Source: Pseudomonas flavescens (GTDB lineage Bacteria > Pseudomonadota > Gammaproteobacteria > Pseudomonadales > Pseudomonadaceae). Taken from it: a DNA stretch of 64,000 nucleotides. Below are positions 43,360 through 53,035 of this stretch, in pieces. The position numbers were made by a program, and so were the translations under genes. The notes under the pieces are model-generated. The model was not told where the DNA came from. It searched no databases and saw only the letters and a program-made list of their open reading frames with translations. Each line of letters begins with the position of its first letter. Position 1 is the stretch's first letter. The stretch covers positions 2,604,001 through 2,668,000 of the forward strand of contig NZ_JACBYV010000001.1 of NCBI RefSeq assembly GCF_013408425.1. The letters run 5' to 3'.

Positions 43360-44985
43360 TCAGACCCGGAAGCCCGCCACCAGGCCATTGAGGCTAACGG
43401 CGAGACGGGACAGTTCCTGACTGGCCGCGCTGGTCTGGTTGGCACCCGCGGAGGTTTGCAGGGACAGATCACGAATGTTCACCAGGTTACGGTCAACCTC
43501 GCGAGCCACCTGTGCCTGCTGTTCCGAGGCGCTGGCGATCACCAGGTTGCGCTCGTTGATCGAGCCGATGGCTTGCACGATGCCGTCCAGCGCCTGACCG
43601 GCCGATTGCGCCAGGGACAGGGTCGACTCGGTGCGTACGCTGCTGCTTTCCATCGCCCTGACCGCGTGCTCGGTGCCCTGCTGGACGGTCTCGATCATCT
43701 GCTCGATTTCCTGGGTCGACTGCTGGGTACGATGCGCCAGCGCCCGCACCTCATCGGCGACCACCGCGAAACCACGACCCTGCTCGCCAGCCCTGGCCGC
43801 CTCGATGGCCGCGTTCAAGGCCAACAGGTTGGTCTGCTCGGCAATCGAACGGATCACATTGACCACCTGGCTGATGTTGCGCACGTTGCCAGCCAGCTTG
43901 CCGACCTCGTCGGACGTCGAGGTGACGTCCTGGGCCAGCAGGTGAATCGAGTCGACCGTCTGGCGCACCTGGTTCTGCCCAACGCGTGCGTTGCTGTCCG
44001 ATTCACGGGAGGCTTCGGACGTGCTGACCGCGTTCTGCGCCACCTCTTCCACCGCCGCGGTCATCTGGTTGACCGCGGTAGCGGCCTGTTCGATTTCGTT
44101 GTTCTGCTGATGCAGACCGCGGGTCGAATCCTCGGTCACCGCGTGCAGCTCTTCGGAAGCGGACGCCAGCTGGTTCGAAGAATCGGCAATCTGCTGGAGG
44201 GTGCCACGCAAGCTCCCCTGCATGACGGCCAGCGCCTGCAGCAACTGAGCCGGCTCATCGTGTCCATCGTCGCTGAATGCGTGGGTGAGATCGCCGGCGG
44301 CAATGGTCTGCGCAACACCAACCGCCTTGCTCAGCGGCCTGACGATACTGCGGGTGAAGAAGATGGCCAGGAAGAGGGTCAGCAGCGTGGCGATCAACAC
44401 CGCCGATACCACGATGGTGTTACCACTGCCGTACACGCTCTCACTCTCTGCCGACGCTTGCGCGGCACCCTGACGGTTGAATTCGGTCAGCCCCTGCAGC
44501 TCGCTGACGATGGTGTCGCCCTCTTCGGCCATCACCCCGGTGATCACTGCCCTGGCCCTATCACGCTGCCCACTGAGCAGCAGATCCACCACCTCGACCT
44601 GGTGCTTCATGTAGCGTTCCTTGACACTGACCAAGCGCTGATAGAGCGCACGCTCGGCCTCGGAATCGACCAGCTCCGCATAGCGCGTCTGGACGCGCTC
44701 GAGATCGGCCTTGGCGCCATCGATAGCGCCCAACGCTGCACGCCTCGCCTGGTCGTCTTCAAGGATGTAGAGACGCAAAGTCAGTGCCCTGATACGCAGC
44801 GTTGCGGTACTCAATTCGTTCAACGCCAGCGTGGAGGGAAACCACTTCGATTCGATGGCATCGGACATGCTGTCCATGCGCTTCATCTGCCCCAGGGTAG
44901 TAACCCCCAGAACCACCACGAGAATCGCCAGCGCGGCGAAAGACAGACCCGCGCGCAACCCGATTTTCACATTCCTGAACGACAT
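43360..44985 (-). CDS. Methyl-accepting chemotaxis protein with 4HB sensor
   Basis: 541 residues. Helix 1 at about 10-30, a periplasmic four-helix-bundle domain of about 160 residues, helix 2 near 190-212, HAMP and the cytoplasmic signalling hairpin with tip [21 protein letters not shown]. It senses a small ligand and signals through CheA/CheW to the flagella. The ligand is unknown, and no CheR-binding pentapeptide is seen at the C-terminus. AGGTGAG lies before ATG 44985; an upstream frame to 45048 is not used. Transcribed opposite to oprJ. Confidence 0.9.
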   Translation of the reverse strand: MSFRNVKIGLRAGLSFAALAILVVVLGVTTLGQMKRMDSMSDAIESKWFPSTLALNELSTATLRIRALTLRLYILEDDQARRAALGAIDGAKADLERVQTRYAELVDSEAERALYQRLVSVKERYMKHQVEVVDLLLSGQRDRARAVITGVMAEEGDTIVSELQGLTEFNRQGAAQASAESESVYGSGNTIVVSAVLIATLLTLFLAIFFTRSIVRPLSKAVGVAQTIAAGDLTHAFSDDGHDEPAQLLQALAVMQGSLRGTLQQIADSSNQLASASEELHAVTEDSTRGLHQQNNEIEQAATAVNQMTAAVEEVAQNAVSTSEASRESDSNARVGQNQVRQTVDSIHLLAQDVTSTSDEVGKLAGNVRNISQVVNVIRSIAEQTNLLALNAAIEAARAGEQGRGFAVVADEVRALAHRTQQSTQEIEQMIETVQQGTEHAVRAMESSSVRTESTLSLAQSAGQALDGIVQAIGSINERNLVIASASEQQAQVAREVDRNLVNIRDLSLQTSAGANQTSAASQELSRLAVSLNGLVAGFRV

Positions 44986-45082
44986 CTCACCTGCTCCTGG
45001 ATCACTAAATATTCTGCTCAGGCGCACGTCGCCGGGCCTGGAGGGCATATCAATTACGTGCAGTTGAGGCCTGCTCGCGCGG

Positions 45083-45883
45083 TCATCTCAAGGCGATGAC
45101 GCAAGGCTCCTCGAGGCCATCGATCAGCGCCTTCGGCCGGGCAAAGAGAAACCCTTGCACCCACTGCGCATCGCACTCCTGGGCGATCGCCAGGTCTTCG
45201 ACCGTCTCGATGCCCTCGACTACGACATGGGCGGCCAGGGTGCTGCACAGGCCGATCAGGTGCTTCAGGGTCTTGACGTGCAGGGGTGACTGCCGAGCCC
45301 GACGTATGTAGCCCTGATCGATCTTGATCAGATCGGGCTGCCCTTGCTGAATGAAGGTGAGGGTCGCGAAGCCGGACCCGAAGTCATCGATCGCCACGTG
45401 GCAACCGGTGCTTCTCAATTGATGGACGAATTCGATCGCCTTTTCATGACTGGGCTGCGCCGAACTTTCGGTTATCTCGATGACCAACCGTCGCGCCAGG
45501 TCAGCATCGTCCGCGAGCTGCTGCAGCACGCGTTCCCAGTGTGGGTCCAGCCTGGTGCTCTGCGCCGATATATTGCAGCCCAGGGTCATGCGCGGGTGAC
45601 GCTGCAGCAGTGCGATCACGCGGCTGACCACGCAGCGATCGAGCTGCCTGATCGACTGCAGGCGCTCCAGAACGGCGAACGGGTTGAAACCAAGCGGTTC
45701 ACCCGTGCTGCGCAGCAGCCCCTCGTGATAGAGCACGCGCTGCGCATTCGCGAGTGACACCACAGGCTGAAACGCGAGGTGAAAGAGGCCCTGCCGCAAC
45801 TGCCCGTAAAAATGGCGGGCTCGAGCCTCATCGGTGGAAGCAACGGCAGTGACGGCAGCAGGCGTCTGCGCCAGGTGGATCAT
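45083..45883 (-). CDS. EAL-domain cyclic-di-GMP phosphodiesterase (EGL variant)
   Basis: 266 residues from the chosen start ([11 protein letters not shown]). Nearly the whole protein is one EAL domain. The signature reads YHEGLLR, EGL instead of EAL; the other residues are present: [42 protein letters not shown] and [10 protein letters not shown]. It may still cut cyclic di-GMP. There is no sensor domain or membrane segment, so it is a short stand-alone enzyme. The start is uncertain (45883 or 45919). It lies next to a chemoreceptor, hinting at motility control. Confidence 0.8.
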   Translation of the reverse strand: MIHLAQTPAAVTAVASTDEARARHFYGQLRQGLFHLAFQPVVSLANAQRVLYHEGLLRSTGEPLGFNPFAVLERLQSIRQLDRCVVSRVIALLQRHPRMTLGCNISAQSTRLDPHWERVLQQLADDADLARRLVIEITESSAQPSHEKAIEFVHQLRSTGCHVAIDDFGSGFATLTFIQQGQPDLIKIDQGYIRRARQSPLHVKTLKHLIGLCSTLAAHVVVEGIETVEDLAIAQECDAQWVQGFLFARPKALIDGLEEPCVIALR

Positions 45884-46332
45884 TGGGCTACCCGAAAATA
45901 GTTCTGCATTACACGACATTCCATATGCTGCCCCTGCGCACCTCGTCACTCGCTCGATGCATGCCCCGTGATACAGAGACGGCCCGTGAAGTCGAGCCTG
46001 GCATGGACCAGAAAACCCAGGATCGAGATGACGCGCCGCCACACCGGGACTGCGCTTGCGCCAGCTCGGGTCTGCAACGTGTTCACGAAACGCTTTATTG
46101 GTTTTATGGATCGAGGATGGAGATCAACACCGACTGACGACCAAGGCGCGGTCATATCGGCTTGTCGCAAAAAGACTGAGATAGGCTGGAGGGATGTTTA
46201 TAAGCACGCTTATGTTTACATCGCCGCACAGACTCGAATAGTGTTCCCGCGCACCTGTTTCTTGTCCGCGCGCGCCACGGGCAGTCTTCATCTGCTTCGT
46301 CCCCAAAATCGCCCGCGACTCAGGAAACGCCG
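45884..46332. other. Intergenic region with a 14-bp palindrome
   Basis: 449 bases between the EAL gene and the AraC gene. No convincing gene is seen; a 125-codon frame at 45968-46345 has no recognisable features. A perfect 14-base inverted repeat ATAAGC-AC-GCTTAT lies at 46200-46213, flanked by TGTTTA on both sides, about 120 bases before the AraC start. It could be an operator or a promoter-proximal hairpin. Confidence 0.5.
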
Positions 46333-47334
46333 ATGTACACGATGACGAGTACCTGCTTCCAGGTGATGGCCAAGACCTTGCTCGAACAAGGTATCGACCC
46401 GAGCAAGCTGGATCACCAACTGGTCGTTGCACTGAGCCGCGGCGCGCCGATCAGGCTGGTTCAGGTCTATGGCCTGTTTTCCCAGGCGACCGAACAGGCG
46501 AACAACCCGGATATCGGCCTCGCGACCTACGTCCATGCTCACCCGAGCATTCTTGGCGCGCAGTGCTACTCGATCATGTCCAGCCCGACCCTGGGCTGCG
46601 CGCTCAAACTGCTGGCGGACTTCCACCCACTGACCAGCAATGGCTCGCACATCCTTCTCGAACAAGGACACGGCACCTTGAAGCTGGTTGGCCTGGAAGT
46701 GGGCACGGCCCCGACGCCGGCCCCACGCGCCTTCATCGATGCCGGCGCGGCGTTGACCCTTGGCCTGATCCACTGGCTGACGCCCCACGAAAAGCCCATG
46801 CCGCTGGCAGCGGAGTTCACCTACCCCCAGCCAGAGAACACCGAACGCCTGCAGCAGCTGTTCGGCGAGAACCTGCGCTTCTCGGCGCCACACAATAGCC
46901 TGACGTTCCACGAGAAAATCAGCGACTACACCCTGCCGACGGCAGATGAAGCACTGCACGTCATGCATCAGGAATACGCCCAGGCGCGTCTCGACGACAT
47001 GGTCAACGGCTCCATCGCCGCCCGCGTGGTAAGGCTATTGGTGGAGCAACTCACCCAGGGGCTCAACCCAAGCCTGAGCGAGATCGCCGACACCTTGAGC
47101 ATGAGCAAACGCAGCCTGCAGCATGCGCTGGAGCGTGAGACGGTGAGTTTCACCCAGCTGTTGGAGGAGTCACGCCTGAAGCTGGCGCACAATTTTCTGC
47201 GCAACTCCAACCGCAGCCTCAAGTACATCTCGGCCACCCTGGGCTTTCGCGATCAGAGCAGCTTTCACAAGGCGAGCATGCGCTGGTTCGGCATGCCGCC
47301 GAGCCAGTACCGAAATCGTCAGGAAGAGTGCTGA
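46333..47334 (+). CDS. AraC-family regulator, OruR/Arabinose_bd type
   Basis: 333 residues. The N-terminal domain is of the Arabinose_bd type (LGAQCYSIMSSPTLGCALKLLADFHPL region) and the C-terminal 100 residues carry the double HTH (SLSEIADTLSMSKRSLQHAL and LKYISATLGFRDQSSFHKA). AGGA precedes the ATG by about 8 bases. It stands alone, with a palindrome at 46200-46213 upstream. Its neighbours are an EAL gene and the arylsulfotransferase gene, the latter convergent. Target unknown. Confidence 0.85.
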   Translation: MYTMTSTCFQVMAKTLLEQGIDPSKLDHQLVVALSRGAPIRLVQVYGLFSQATEQANNPDIGLATYVHAHPSILGAQCYSIMSSPTLGCALKLLADFHPLTSNGSHILLEQGHGTLKLVGLEVGTAPTPAPRAFIDAGAALTLGLIHWLTPHEKPMPLAAEFTYPQPENTERLQQLFGENLRFSAPHNSLTFHEKISDYTLPTADEALHVMHQEYAQARLDDMVNGSIAARVVRLLVEQLTQGLNPSLSEIADTLSMSKRSLQHALERETVSFTQLLEESRLKLAHNFLRNSNRSLKYISATLGFRDQSSFHKASMRWFGMPPSQYRNRQEEC

Positions 47335-47366
47335 GCAGGGACGCTGCCCAGCACCTCTGAGCCGAC

Positions 47367-49109
47367 TCAGAACGCCTTATCCAGCTCGATGACCAAGGCC
47401 CGATAGCCCACGTTGCCCGGCTGGCGGCTGGTGATCTGGTATTCGGCCAGAACGTCCTGGGTACCGTATTTCACTTCGCTGAGCACCGGGCGGGTAAGCT
47501 TCTCCTTGGTGAGATAGCTCACCGAAGCCGAGTAGATCAGTTGCGTGTCAGTGTCGGCGAGGTACTCCACCACCGAGGTGATTGGGCTGTACCAGTCGTC
47601 ACCGCGCTCCTTGCCATACTCCCAGACCTGCTCGACGGTGCCCTTGGCTTCATCGATGCGGTACTCCACCGCGCGGCTGTAATTGCCTTCCAGACGCGTC
47701 GGCGCGAAGTCGCGGCCCCAGCCATTGTCGAACACGGTCAACGTGCCTTTGCCGCTGAGCCACGCGGTGTGCTGGGTCCACGACCAGTCGAAACCGTCGG
47801 CGTAGCGCCCCTGTTCATCACGCGCCAGCGGCTCGCCCCGGGCATTCACGGGGGTCAACAGCTTGCCCTGCAACTCGCTGCGCCAGCCCTGGGGCGCGGC
47901 GAGGATCCACTTCACCTGCTTGTCGCGGCCGATCTTCACCACCCCTTGGTGACGCGCCGAAACGATGATGCCGTCGTCCACCGGGTCATGGGCAATGGAG
48001 TTGACGTGCGCCCAGTTGCGCCCGATACCGACGCCCGGTACATCGCCGAACGGCAGGTTGTCGCCTTCCTGCGCCTCGTTGTCGGCGAGGCTGTCACCCT
48101 TGCTCGCGCCCTCCGGCAGAAACACCGCAGCCTTGCCGAGGGTATGCAGGAGTTCGGCACGATAAGGGTCGAGAATGCGCCCCAGATCCCAGAAATCCAC
48201 CACTTCACCGGACTCGTCGAGTTCGATGATCTGGTCGCGCACTGAGCGCACCTGCTTGCCATCGTCGCGCCGGTAGTCGCTGCTGCCGACGCGCAGCAGG
48301 TAGGTGCCTTTGCCGGTCTGACGAATCTCGTGGGAAAAGTCGGCGAACTTGCCCGGCAAGCGACGTTCCCACACCGGCCGCCCCAGCAGGTCATGCTTGA
48401 AGTAACGCTGACCCTGGCCCCAGATAAGCTTGCCATCGGCGGTCTGCTGGAAGCCCATGCTGGCACCCAGGCCATCGACGCGGGTCGAGTCGTGCAGGCG
48501 CTCGATGTCCAGGTACCAGCGCACCTCGCCCCGGCTATCGGTGATCCAATTGATGCCCACCGAATCCCATTCGGCGGCGCCACCCTGGGCATTCCATTTC
48601 AACTGACGGTTGCTGCCGGCGACATCCGTCAGCAGATGATTGAACAGGTACAGACGCTTCTTCAGGGACGCATCGACCTTGACCGGTTCGACCAGCGGCA
48701 AAGCGCCTTGCTGAGCGGCGATGGTCGGCAGACGTACGGCCGGCGCATAGACGCTGTAACGCTCGCGGACGCGCTCGCCTCTCAAGGTGTAGGCCACCTC
48801 CACTTCGTTGCGGTGGTCAGGGTAAAGACCGAACAGCGGAATACCGCCGTGGGTCCACAATGCCTTGTCACTCACCGGGTAATCGATATCGATGCCCTGC
48901 TCGCCACGGCCCAGCACCCGCACACGGGCATTACTGAGGGTTTGCCCACCGTCGCGGATCAGCGCGGTCAGCGGTGCGATGCCATAGGGGTTGAGCACGA
49001 TGGCGCCAAGACGGCTGACCGTGGTATCGGGGATGCCGGCCGTCAGGCAGGCGCCCTCGGGAATGCCATCCTCGGCTTGGTTATCGCGGGTTTGGTTGTA
49101 ATTGCTCAT
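47367..49109 (-). CDS. Aryl-sulfate sulfotransferase (AssT-type, PF05935-like)
   Basis: 580 residues, beta-propeller family. All four active-site residues known from E. coli AssT have counterparts with near-identical spacing: H260 (FSHE), H368 (WAHVNS), R386 (SARHQG) and H447 in TQHTAWL, the likely sulfohistidine. The enzyme moves a sulfuryl group from one phenol ester to another phenol without PAPS. Unlike E. coli AssT, the N-terminus (MSNYNQTRDNQAEDG) shows no signal peptide, so the site of action is unclear. GGAG is 5 bases before the ATG. Downstream of a second family member, likely same operon. Confidence 0.87.
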   Translation of the reverse strand: MSNYNQTRDNQAEDGIPEGACLTAGIPDTTVSRLGAIVLNPYGIAPLTALIRDGGQTLSNARVRVLGRGEQGIDIDYPVSDKALWTHGGIPLFGLYPDHRNEVEVAYTLRGERVRERYSVYAPAVRLPTIAAQQGALPLVEPVKVDASLKKRLYLFNHLLTDVAGSNRQLKWNAQGGAAEWDSVGINWITDSRGEVRWYLDIERLHDSTRVDGLGASMGFQQTADGKLIWGQGQRYFKHDLLGRPVWERRLPGKFADFSHEIRQTGKGTYLLRVGSSDYRRDDGKQVRSVRDQIIELDESGEVVDFWDLGRILDPYRAELLHTLGKAAVFLPEGASKGDSLADNEAQEGDNLPFGDVPGVGIGRNWAHVNSIAHDPVDDGIIVSARHQGVVKIGRDKQVKWILAAPQGWRSELQGKLLTPVNARGEPLARDEQGRYADGFDWSWTQHTAWLSGKGTLTVFDNGWGRDFAPTRLEGNYSRAVEYRIDEAKGTVEQVWEYGKERGDDWYSPITSVVEYLADTDTQLIYSASVSYLTKEKLTRPVLSEVKYGTQDVLAEYQITSRQPGNVGYRALVIELDKAF

Positions 49110-49159
49110 GGGGGCTCCAGAGAATGCGGACGACGCAGCGGCGCCGCCCACCATGGGTG

Positions 49160-50482
49160 TCATTGGGAAATGCGGAAGTCGCTCAGCGCTGGCGGCAGCA
49201 CCGCCTTTTCACTGCGCGGCGTGCCGGCAGGAACCCAGTCGTAGGGCACGGGGGTGGCGCGGTACGACCAGTTGCTGGAGGCCTTGGAACCAAACAACGG
49301 GCCGAAATACGGGCTGACGTACTCCCAGACGATTTCACCTGCCGGGGTGACCTGGAAGAAACGCCCGAACATGCCTTCGGCGATCAAGGTGTTGCCGTTG
49401 GGCAAGCGCCGGGCGCTGCTGATGAAGGAGCTGTGAAAGGCCCACAACGGCTGGTTGGAGTCGGCCGCGCTGTATTGCCAGACGATCTGCTTGCTGATCG
49501 GGTCGATCTCGACGACACGCGACCCCGTGGTTACCGTGGCAGCGACGGGTGGATAGCCGGAGCCACCCTGGTTATCGAACACCAGAATATTGCCGGCACC
49601 CGGCAGCCCCCTGGCGATCAGGTTGGCGTCATGCAGCCCGGCCAGTTGGTCCACTGGGCGCGGTAGGGTGGTATTGCGCGTGTCCAGCTTCGGGTAGTTG
49701 GGGCCGAGGTTCCACACCACCTTGCCGGTCTTCTTGTCGATGATCGCGATGAAGTTGGCTTCTCGCGAATCGATGATCAGGTTGTCCGGGTGGAAGCGCT
49801 GGTCGCCCTGTTCGTACCATTTGTTCGGACCCAGCGCTTTGAGGTTATTGAGGTGCAGTACATCGGCCTTGTCGCTGGCGCGCACCAGTTCGAGTTGCTG
49901 CTTGCTGAAACCGAATTCTTCGAGGTGCTCGGAGGCCAGCCATTGCCAGACCACCTTGCCATTCGCGTCGACCTCATAGATCACATCGTCGATCGTTTCG
50001 TCGAGCGCAAATCCCGGAATCTTGTGTACCTTGTTGGCCAGCACCAGCGTGTTGCCATTGGCCAGCCGCTGCCCGTCGTGGTGCTGTCTGGCAGCGCCAC
50101 CCGGCGCCTGGCGTGACCACTCCCACACAGGCTTGGCGTCCCAGTCGAGCACGCCGATGGCCTGGTTGTTGAGGCCATTGCCAAAGGCCCGTGGGTCCTT
50201 CTGCTCGGTTTCGGCGGTTTGTAGCATCACATCGCCGCGTCGGCCACCATTGACGGCCGGGTCGATCACCGCTGCGGGGAAACCGCGATAGGGCCATTCG
50301 CGCACCGGATTGCCATTCATGTCGATCAAGCGCGTTCGCTGATCCGCGCCGGTAAAAATCACATAGCCGTTCCAGGCCTTGGCCGGATCGTAACGCGTGA
50401 CACCTGTGGGATAGACGCTGGGCGCCGCTTGTACGGCGCCAGCCAGAAACAAGCTGACAATGGTCAGTGCAGTAACTCGCAT
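49160..50482 (-). CDS. Second arylsulfotransferase-family protein, exported
   Basis: 440 residues. A signal peptide ends AVQA, so this one is periplasmic. Propeller-like repeats with NGxxV and candidate catalytic residues H135 (QHHDG), H210 (LHLNNL), R240 (DSREAN) and H284 (GLHDAN) followed by ILVFDNQG, which parallels LTVFDNG in the AssT protein. It fits the arylsulfotransferase-2-like group; activity is inferred only. It begins 10 bases after the TonB receptor stop and ends 50 bases before the AssT start, so all three form one operon. Confidence 0.78.
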   Translation of the reverse strand: MRVTALTIVSLFLAGAVQAAPSVYPTGVTRYDPAKAWNGYVIFTGADQRTRLIDMNGNPVREWPYRGFPAAVIDPAVNGGRRGDVMLQTAETEQKDPRAFGNGLNNQAIGVLDWDAKPVWEWSRQAPGGAARQHHDGQRLANGNTLVLANKVHKIPGFALDETIDDVIYEVDANGKVVWQWLASEHLEEFGFSKQQLELVRASDKADVLHLNNLKALGPNKWYEQGDQRFHPDNLIIDSREANFIAIIDKKTGKVVWNLGPNYPKLDTRNTTLPRPVDQLAGLHDANLIARGLPGAGNILVFDNQGGSGYPPVAATVTTGSRVVEIDPISKQIVWQYSAADSNQPLWAFHSSFISSARRLPNGNTLIAEGMFGRFFQVTPAGEIVWEYVSPYFGPLFGSKASSNWSYRATPVPYDWVPAGTPRSEKAVLPPALSDFRISQ

Positions 50483-50492
50483 GGGCTGGTCC

Positions 50493-52844
50493 TCAGAAGT
50501 CGTAACGGGCAGTCATGCCCAGGGTGCGCGGGGTACCGAGTACGCCGGCGTAACCACCGTTGGCGCTGTTCCACAGGCTGGTGAAATAGGTCTTGTCGCC
50601 GGCATTCTTCAGCCACAGGGAAACGTCCCACTGCCCATCGGCGAGGTCACCGCGCAACCCTGTGGAAAGGTTGATCAGCGCATAGCTGGGGATCTGCCCG
50701 TATTCGGAGTCGTCGATGGTGCCCACGGCCCGGGAACGGAACGCATAACTGGCGTTTACATAGGGCTGCAGCCCGTTACCCAGGTCCCACAGATAGCTGC
50801 CGTTGAGGTTGGCGATCCACTTCGAAGCACCCACCACTTGATGGCCGGTCAGATCGCAGGAGGCCGGAGCGCCCGCCTGGAAGGCCACTTCCGGCGCGCA
50901 AGGCGCGTTCTCGTAATCGGTGTAGCGCACATCGTTGAACGAGCCGTTGGCGTTGAGGGTCAGCCCGCGTAGCGGCTTCCAGGTGGCTTCGGCTTCGACG
51001 CCGCGCGAGCGAACCGAGCCGGCATTGGTCAGGTACTGCGTGCGGGTGGATTGGTCATAGGCATTGGCCTGGTAACCGTTGACCTCGGTCCAGAACAGGT
51101 TGGCGTTGAACAACAGGCTGTTGTCGAGCAACGTGCTCTTGAACCCCAGTTCGGCATTGTTGGCGCGCTCGGTTCCGACCAGCAGCGAATCGACCCCTGC
51201 CGTAGGCGCTGCACCGACGGTCAGGTTGACCCCGCCGGATTTTTCGCCATGAGACAGCGACGTGTAGCCGAGCAACTGTGGATTGAACTGGTAGCTCAGG
51301 CTGAGTAACCCGGAAGGGCTGAAGCTGTGCTGGCTGAGATTGCCCGAGTCATAGGCACCGTAACGCCCCTGACGCTGTGCCGCGGCAGCACCAGTGACCG
51401 CAGCACCGCCCTGCGGCGCATCACGGGAAATCCAGGCATCCTTCTCCTCATAGGTACCGCGAATGCCGGCGGTGAAATCCAGCTTGTCGGTCAGGTGCCA
51501 GGTGCCCTGGGCAAACAGCGCATAGCTGTCGGTATCGATATGACCATTGCCGAAACTGTTGACGTTGGCCAGGGCCCCTGCTGCCGTGCCATTCCACACA
51601 TCGGCCAGTGGCCCGTTCTGGTTGAACGAGCGGTTATCCAGGTCCTGCTTGAAATAGTAGGCACCGAGCACGTAATCGAATGCCCCGCCCGTGGGCGATG
51701 CCAGGCGAATTTCCTGGGAATACTGCTTGTCACGCACGGCCACGCCGGCATTGATCGATGCCGGAACGTTGAGGCCGTCGTCGTTGCGCGGGGTGAAATC
51801 CCACCAGCGATAAGCGCTGATGGAGGTCAGGGTGAAATCGTTGGGCAGTGTCCAGTTGGCCTCCACCGAAGTGCCACCCTGGAACACGGTGACCTGTTGA
51901 TCGGAATCGAAGTTGACCTTGCGATCCTTGCCATACACCAGGGTCGCGCCAGCCGAGGCTGCGCGCTGCTCGTAACGGTTGACGCCATTGATGGTGGGGC
52001 CGGTGCTGTACAGCGAGAGAATGCCATTGTTGGAATCCTCTTCGTTGTACTCGCCGATCCAGCGCAGGCTGAAGGTTTCGCTGGGCTTGAACAGCAGTTG
52101 CCCGCGAAACCCCTGACGGGCACCGCCGTTCAGCGTGTCACCGTTGTGCACGTTGTCGACATAACCATCGTCGCGGGTGCGGTAAGCCGAGAATCGCCCG
52201 GCCAGGGTCTCGCTCAACGGCCCGGAAATACTGCCCTTGGTCTGGAAATAGCCGTCTTCACCGATCGAGGTCTCGATGCTGCGTTCCGGCGTGAAGGTCG
52301 GCTTGCGGGTGGTGATGTTGAGCACCCCGGCGGTGGTGTTCTTGCCGAACAGGGTGCCCTGCGGGCCACGCAACACATCGATCTGCTCGACATCCAGCAG
52401 ATCGAATACGGCCATGCCTGGGCGACCCAGATAGACGTTATCCAGGTACACGCCAACGCTGCCCTCGAGACCATCGCTGGCCGGGTTGTTACCCAGGCCA
52501 CGTATGGAAATGCTCGACTGCCTCGCATGCACGTAGGCAACACTGGTGCTGGGCACCAGTTGCTGGATGTCCTGCACGCGGTAGATGCGCTGATTCTCCA
52601 GCGTCTCGCCCCCCAGCACGCTGATCGGTGTCGGCACCGACTGCGCACTTTCTTCGCGGCGCCGGGCATTGACGGTCACCGTGCCCAACGCAGTGCCACT
52701 CTGTGCGGCGGGCTGAGGGGCTGGGGCTGGCTCATCGGCGCGAGCCTGCAGAGCCAAGCAGGCAGAGCCGAACAACAGCGCAGCAACCAGCGGTTTCAAG
52801 GGAATCGATAAGACGGCAGCGCGCTCGGGGTAGCTCAGGTTCAT
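50493..52844 (-). CDS. TonB-dependent receptor, SftP-like
   Basis: 783 residues: signal peptide, possible TonB box near VTVNARRREE, plug domain (IYRVQDIQQLVPSTSV and LRGPQGTLFGKNTTAGVLN) and a 22-strand barrel ending in RTLGMTARYDF. It imports a large or scarce ligand through the outer membrane with TonB energy. Operon with two arylsulfotransferases and divergence from an SftR-like LysR suggest a sulfate ester as ligand, as for SftP of P. putida S-313. Iron ligands remain an alternative. Confidence 0.87.
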   Translation of the reverse strand: MNLSYPERAAVLSIPLKPLVAALLFGSACLALQARADEPAPAPQPAAQSGTALGTVTVNARRREESAQSVPTPISVLGGETLENQRIYRVQDIQQLVPSTSVAYVHARQSSISIRGLGNNPASDGLEGSVGVYLDNVYLGRPGMAVFDLLDVEQIDVLRGPQGTLFGKNTTAGVLNITTRKPTFTPERSIETSIGEDGYFQTKGSISGPLSETLAGRFSAYRTRDDGYVDNVHNGDTLNGGARQGFRGQLLFKPSETFSLRWIGEYNEEDSNNGILSLYSTGPTINGVNRYEQRAASAGATLVYGKDRKVNFDSDQQVTVFQGGTSVEANWTLPNDFTLTSISAYRWWDFTPRNDDGLNVPASINAGVAVRDKQYSQEIRLASPTGGAFDYVLGAYYFKQDLDNRSFNQNGPLADVWNGTAAGALANVNSFGNGHIDTDSYALFAQGTWHLTDKLDFTAGIRGTYEEKDAWISRDAPQGGAAVTGAAAAQRQGRYGAYDSGNLSQHSFSPSGLLSLSYQFNPQLLGYTSLSHGEKSGGVNLTVGAAPTAGVDSLLVGTERANNAELGFKSTLLDNSLLFNANLFWTEVNGYQANAYDQSTRTQYLTNAGSVRSRGVEAEATWKPLRGLTLNANGSFNDVRYTDYENAPCAPEVAFQAGAPASCDLTGHQVVGASKWIANLNGSYLWDLGNGLQPYVNASYAFRSRAVGTIDDSEYGQIPSYALINLSTGLRGDLADGQWDVSLWLKNAGDKTYFTSLWNSANGGYAGVLGTPRTLGMTARYDF

Positions 52845-53035
52845 GTATTGCTCCTTGATGTCGCGGCGAGCGCTGCCGTATGGCGGAGGCGAATCGGGCG
52901 TAGAACGGATTTTTGATATTCGATACGGATCTTTATTTATGCTTACTTCGAAGTTTTCGTAATAAGCGTTTACCTTTATAAAGAGCCACGAGCCGTTGCA
53001 GCAATTGCATTCGACCGAATCTTTCCATGTAGAAA
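52845..53035. promoter_or_regulatory. Divergent promoter region between TonB receptor and LysR gene
   Basis: 191 bases, AT-rich for this genome around 52910-52980. It contains TTATGC at 52937-52942 and the imperfect inverted repeat GCTTAC...GTAATAAGC (52941-52968). A LysR-type site is expected here because the SftR-like gene is divergent from the receptor operon. No clear -10 or -35 pair could be fixed by eye. Confidence 0.45.

Noticed and set aside
43330-45099. 589-codon plus-strand frame
   Set aside because: Antisense to the chemoreceptor gene; the long open frame follows from high GC and biased codons.
45968-46345. 125-codon frame in the gap before the AraC gene
   Set aside because: No ribosome site, no recognisable domain, and it runs into the true AraC start region.
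51327-52811. 494-codon plus-strand frame
   Set aside because: Antisense to the TonB receptor gene.
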